Assembly (NCBI GenBank): GCA_934444695.1
Contig: CAKSDF010000028.1
Span: forward strand, 1 to 16,408
Origin: an uncultured Eubacteriales bacterium
GTDB taxonomy: Bacteria; Bacillota; Clostridia; Oscillospirales; Acutalibacteraceae
DNA length: 16,408 nt
Direction: 5' to 3'
Shown: positions 14,135 through 16,408 of the stretch, one piece after another
Layout: every line of letters begins with the position of its first letter
Position numbering within the stretch: the first letter of the stretch is position 1
Position numbers and translations under genes: made by a program
The notes under the pieces: model-generated
Databases searched by the model: none
What the model saw: the letters and a program-made list of their open reading frames with translations, nothing else
Told to the model about the DNA's origin: nothing

Positions 14135-14407
14135 TCACACGATCCCATACCTCACAAGCAAACAAATCCCGATTATATGCAGTCCGAAAAACACCGGCAG
14201 CGTCACCATAAACTCAGCCTTCCTCGTCTTGTGCCTGATCGTTTTCATAACGGCGAGCATTGTCCCCGCCCCGCCCATCGCCGCAAGTACAAGAAGACAC
14301 CTTTCACTTATGCGCTGTTCTCCCCTTTTAGCGGCCGATTTATCATAAACGGTCAAAACCGCTGATATTATCGAAATGACAAGAATATAAATAATAATAG
14401 CAGTAAT
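14135..14407 (-). CDS. DUF1294 small membrane protein with probable ATT start
   Basis: 90 residues. An N-terminal hydrophobic helix (ITAIIIYILVISIISAVL), then YDKSAAKRGEQRISE, a Gly-rich turn GGAG, the family signature RHKTRKAEF, and a second C-terminal helix (LPVFFGLHIIGICLLV). This is the DUF1294 (PF06961) pattern; function is unknown. The start is notable. The promoter at 14430-14458 predicts transcription from about 14423, so in-frame ATGs further upstream (14500, 14497) cannot be translated from it. AGGAGG (14421-14416) is followed after 8 nt by ATT (14407-14405). The only other start-like codon, GTG at 14416, overlaps the last G of the ribosome site. ATT initiation, known from infC, is therefore the best reading. 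Confidence 0.8.
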   Translation of the reverse strand: MTAIIIYILVISIISAVLTVYDKSAAKRGEQRISERCLLVLAAMGGAGTMLAVMKTIRHKTRKAEFMVTLPVFFGLHIIGICLLVRYGIV

Positions 14408-14408
14408 C

Positions 14409-14437
14409 TTGCCCACCTCCTTTTTTCTGATTATAAG
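14409..14437 (+). promoter_or_regulatory. Probable promoter of the glycoside-hydrolase-like gene
   Basis: TTGCCC (14409-14414), a 17-nt spacer, TATAAG (14432-14437); predicted start near 14444, about 32 nt before the GTG start. Its -10 overlaps that of the opposite promoter through the palindrome TTATAA (14431-14436). Confidence 0.55.
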
Positions 14438-14458
14438 GGCAAAATCCACCCTTGTCAA
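14430..14458 (-). promoter_or_regulatory. Consensus sigma-A promoter of the DUF1294 gene
   Basis: Minus strand: TTGACA (14458-14453), a 17-nt spacer, TATAAT (14435-14430), perfect consensus. The predicted start near 14423 puts the AGGAGG ribosome site almost at the 5' end of the mRNA. Confidence 0.85.
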
Positions 14459-14475
14459 CAAAGGAGAAAACCACT

Positions 14476-15774
14476 GTGAACAAAGAAAGATCCGCATCAA
14501 GGGGATTTCTTACCGCCCTTGTTATAATACTTTGCGCCGCTGTCATAGCCTGTCCGATAATCGGCAAAAAAACATCCGGCACAGACGGCACAAATTCCAT
14601 CACAAATTCCGCCGTCCAAAGCACCCTTGCAGCAGGTCAATCATCCAACAGCTCCGATGCAAAGGGTCTATCGGCCTATGGCCTTTCCGATTACTCCGAC
14701 ATCAGAGGCGTGTGGATAAATTACCTTGAATTCGGCGAAATGATCAAGGGAAATACCCTCGAGCAATACAGAAGCAATGTGGAAAAACGCCTTGACAACA
14801 TAGAGTCCCTAAGCCTCAACACGGTAATACTGCACATTCGTTCCCACTGCGATGCATTTTATAATTCCGATATATTCCCCTATTCCTATCAGCTTTCGGG
14901 AAAACAGGGCGATGGCTGCGGCTTCGATCCCCTTTCGGAATTTATAACCCTCGCCCACGGCAGGAACATACGTGTAGAAGGATGGATAAATCCCTACCGC
15001 GCAGCAAGCGGCAAAAGCGGTCTTACGGGCATTGCGCAAAACAGCCCCATATGGGATTTCTCCTTTGAAAAGGGTGAGATCGTAACCCTTGATACCGGGA
15101 CATATTTAAATCCGTCCGCCGAAAAATCCACCGAGCTTATCGTTAAGGGGGTTAAGGAGGTCATAGACCGCTACGCCGTCGACGGCATCCAGTTTGACGA
15201 TTATTTTTATCCCACTACCGATCAAAGCTTTGACAGTGCCCTTTACGAACAATATTCCGCAAGCACGGAAAGTCCTTTATCCCTCGAGGATTTCAGGCGG
15301 CAATCGGTTAGTAAAATGCTAAAGGCGGTGTATGACCGGGTAAGTCAAAAAAAGGGGCTGACCTTTTCGGTAAGTCCTGCCGCCGACATAGGTAAGAATA
15401 CAGATGTGCTGTTTGCCGATGTGAAGGAATGGTGCATGGGAGGATACTGCGATTACATCTGCCCGCAAATTTATTTCGGCTATGAATATCCGAAAGAGGG
15501 TTTTGATTTTTCAAGCCTTTTATCGTCGTGGCAGAACCTTTGCAGAGAGGGCGGCGGAAACCTGGGACTGACAATAGGCCTTGCGCCTTATAAAATCGGC
15601 AAAACCGACGGCGGCAGCGATGAATGGAAGCAAAGCACCGACATTTTAAAAAGGCAGGCCGAGCAGGCAAAAACGGCCGGCGCAGGGATTTGTTTTTATA
15701 ACTATTCCTCACTTTTTGCCGACAGCGAGCTTGCAGCGGCTCAGCGGGAAAATCTTAAAGGGGTGACAGGCTGA
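14476..15774 (+). CDS. GHL10-family (DUF187) glycoside-hydrolase-like lipoprotein
   Basis: 432 residues. The N-terminus has a basic start (NKERSASR), a hydrophobic core (FLTALVIILCAAVIA) and C26 in VIAC, which fits a lipobox; a plain signal anchor is the alternative. A Ser/Thr/Asn-rich linker (about 33-65) leads to a TIM-barrel GHL10 domain: IRGVWINYLEF (76-86), GWINPYR (169-175) and VDGIQFDDYFYP (235-246), with the acidic pair DD as likely catalytic or ligand residues. YngK-like relatives are extracytoplasmic; a role on peptidoglycan or surface glycans is inferred, and the substrate is unknown. The start is GTG at 14476, 9 nt after AAGGAG; the in-frame TTG at 14452 lies before that site. Repeat copy 3 begins right at the stop codon, with no ordinary terminator. 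Confidence 0.88.
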   Translation: MNKERSASRGFLTALVIILCAAVIACPIIGKKTSGTDGTNSITNSAVQSTLAAGQSSNSSDAKGLSAYGLSDYSDIRGVWINYLEFGEMIKGNTLEQYRSNVEKRLDNIESLSLNTVILHIRSHCDAFYNSDIFPYSYQLSGKQGDGCGFDPLSEFITLAHGRNIRVEGWINPYRAASGKSGLTGIAQNSPIWDFSFEKGEIVTLDTGTYLNPSAEKSTELIVKGVKEVIDRYAVDGIQFDDYFYPTTDQSFDSALYEQYSASTESPLSLEDFRRQSVSKMLKAVYDRVSQKKGLTFSVSPAADIGKNTDVLFADVKEWCMGGYCDYICPQIYFGYEYPKEGFDFSSLLSSWQNLCREGGGNLGLTIGLAPYKIGKTDGGSDEWKQSTDILKRQAEQAKTAGAGICFYNYSSLFADSELAAAQRENLKGVTG

Positions 15775-15775
15775 G

Positions 15776-15988
15776 ATTCACACATGGCGGTCGCAGGAAG
15801 CACTAAGGCATTCTCGGCCGCGCCGAGAACAGAGGGCGCAGCACACACCCAGGCTTTACAAATAACCAAGCCTTATTCCCTGCTTATATCCTTGGCCTCA
15901 TTGCTTGCCGCCCTCAGGTCAGCTGCGCTGACTTGCCTCAGCGCTCCCTTTGGCCGTAGCCGTGCAGTATCGGTTATTACGGTGCACT
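15776..15988 (+). repeat. Dispersed structured repeat, copy 3 of 3
   Basis: Begins 2 nt after the stop codon of the GHL10 gene, with ATTCACACATGGCGG where copy 1 has GTGCACACATGGCGG. Sub-hairpin A TTCTCGGC-CGC-GCCGAGAA, GAGGGCG, GCCGCCCTC, sub-hairpin B GTCAGC-TGC-GCTGAC, GCCTCAGCGC and the tail GGCCGTAGCCGTGC ending GGTGCACT are conserved. The outer left arm is degraded (GCAGGAAGCACTAAGG), and the left AGCCGTGC end is missing. The 401-bp gene-free gap 15775-16175 otherwise holds the TCGTCAATGAACGTAT word (16015-16030) and the downstream promoter. Confidence 0.85.
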
Positions 15989-16085
15989 TAAGACTTTTCC
16001 CCTGCACTTTTCTGTCGTCAATGAACGTATCTGCCCTCTCCTTCCCGCAAATAAATTCTCGTTTCATAAATCCTCAAAAATGCAC

Positions 16086-16114
16086 TTGTAATAACGGCCG
16101 ATAAAATGTATAAT
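16086..16114 (+). promoter_or_regulatory. Promoter of the MreB-like gene
   Basis: TTGTAA (16086-16091), a 17-nt spacer, TATAAT (16109-16114). The predicted start near 16121 gives a leader of about 55 nt before the ATG at 16176. Confidence 0.7.
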
Positions 16115-16175
16115 GGATAAGATGTACAAACTATGTTGATCACAAACAATGTTAAAATATAACGGAGTGCGAAAT

Positions 16176-16408
16176 ATGAGAACCGATATCGGTATAGATC
16201 TTGGAACAAACTTCACCAGAATATTTATGGGCAAAAGCATAGCCCTTTGCGAGCCGTCGGTGGTAACGGTCAACGATATGACCGGCGAGGCGGTAAACTA
16301 CGGTTACGACGCATACAAAGCCATCGGAAGAACCTCCGATCTGCGCATACCCGTCTGCCCCATCGAAAACGGCACGGTGGCCGACTTCCGCGCCGCCGAG
16401 CTTATGCT
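16176..16408 (+). CDS. MreB/Mbl-like cell-shape actin homologue (5' part, runs off window)
   Basis: 77 complete codons are visible. The start MRTDIGIDLGTNFTRIF matches the MreB phosphate-1 loop (GIDLGT), followed by ALCEPSVVTVNDMTGE, AIGRTS and the family-typical GTVADFRAAELM. MreB/Mbl proteins form membrane-attached filaments that guide lateral wall synthesis. ATG at 16176 has CGGAG 8 nt upstream and its own promoter. Whether it is MreB, Mbl or MreBH, or a divergent paralogue, cannot be decided from 77 residues; the segment between the P-loop and EPSVV is one or two residues shorter than in typical MreB. Confidence 0.85.
   Translation, partial: MRTDIGIDLGTNFTRIFMGKSIALCEPSVVTVNDMTGEAVNYGYDAYKAIGRTSDLRIPVCPIENGTVADFRAAELM

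Noticed and set aside
14452..14475. TTG at 14452 as the start of the GHL10 gene
   Set aside because: The ribosome site AAGGAG lies downstream of it and fits GTG at 14476.
14408..14500. ATG at 14500 as the start of the DUF1294 gene
   Set aside because: It lies upstream of a perfect promoter for that gene and inside the oppositely oriented GHL10 start region; the extra residues do not match the family.

Overview
The window looks like a chromosomal segment of a low-to-mid GC Gram-positive anaerobe of class Clostridia, probably an Oscillospirales/Ruminococcaceae-type gut bacterium. The basis is gene order (ylxM-ffh-rpsP-khpA; def-fmt-zinc peptidase-rsmB-rlmN-prpC-prkC-rsgA), strong AGGAGG ribosome sites, a BspA-type leucine-rich-repeat surface protein, and intergenic regions full of structured dispersed repeats. 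The exact species cannot be fixed from sequence alone. All coding genes belong to recognised families; the least explained content is intergenic.

Layout. Positions 1-621 (minus) hold the 5' part of a secreted leucine-rich-repeat protein with a consensus promoter. Positions 622-1177 are gene-free and carry repeat copy 1. Positions 1178-3756 (minus) are the protein-targeting/ribosome operon ylxM-ffh-rpsP-khpA, closed by a strong terminator at 1126-1160; a 22-bp tandem repeat lies between ffh and rpsP. A divergent promoter pair (3791-3857) separates ylxM from a nitroreductase-family gene (3961-4482, plus). Positions 4483-5131 are gene-free and hold a mosaic of repeats (copy 2 plus smaller modules) and a bidirectional terminator.

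Positions 5132-13898 (minus) are one long gene cluster read def, fmt, YugP-like zinc peptidase, rsmB, rlmN, prpC, prkC, rsgA. It couples N-terminal maturation of proteins (formylation and deformylation), rRNA modification, ribosome assembly and PASTA kinase/phosphatase signalling. Several junctions overlap or are separated by 2-4 nt, but three wider gaps contain degenerate short repeats. Upstream, a compact bidirectional promoter with overlapping -10 boxes drives a DUF1294 membrane protein (minus, apparently with an ATT start codon) and a GHL10-type glycoside-hydrolase-like lipoprotein (plus). Repeat copy 3 follows that gene, and the window ends inside an MreB/Mbl-like cell-shape gene.

The main unexplained signal is a roughly 210-235 bp element present three times in the same orientation (852-1085, 4566-4801, 15776-15988). 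It has an outer inverted repeat enclosing two sub-hairpins whose stems are conserved while the loops vary. It is accompanied by smaller modules that look like pieces of a wider mosaic repeat family.
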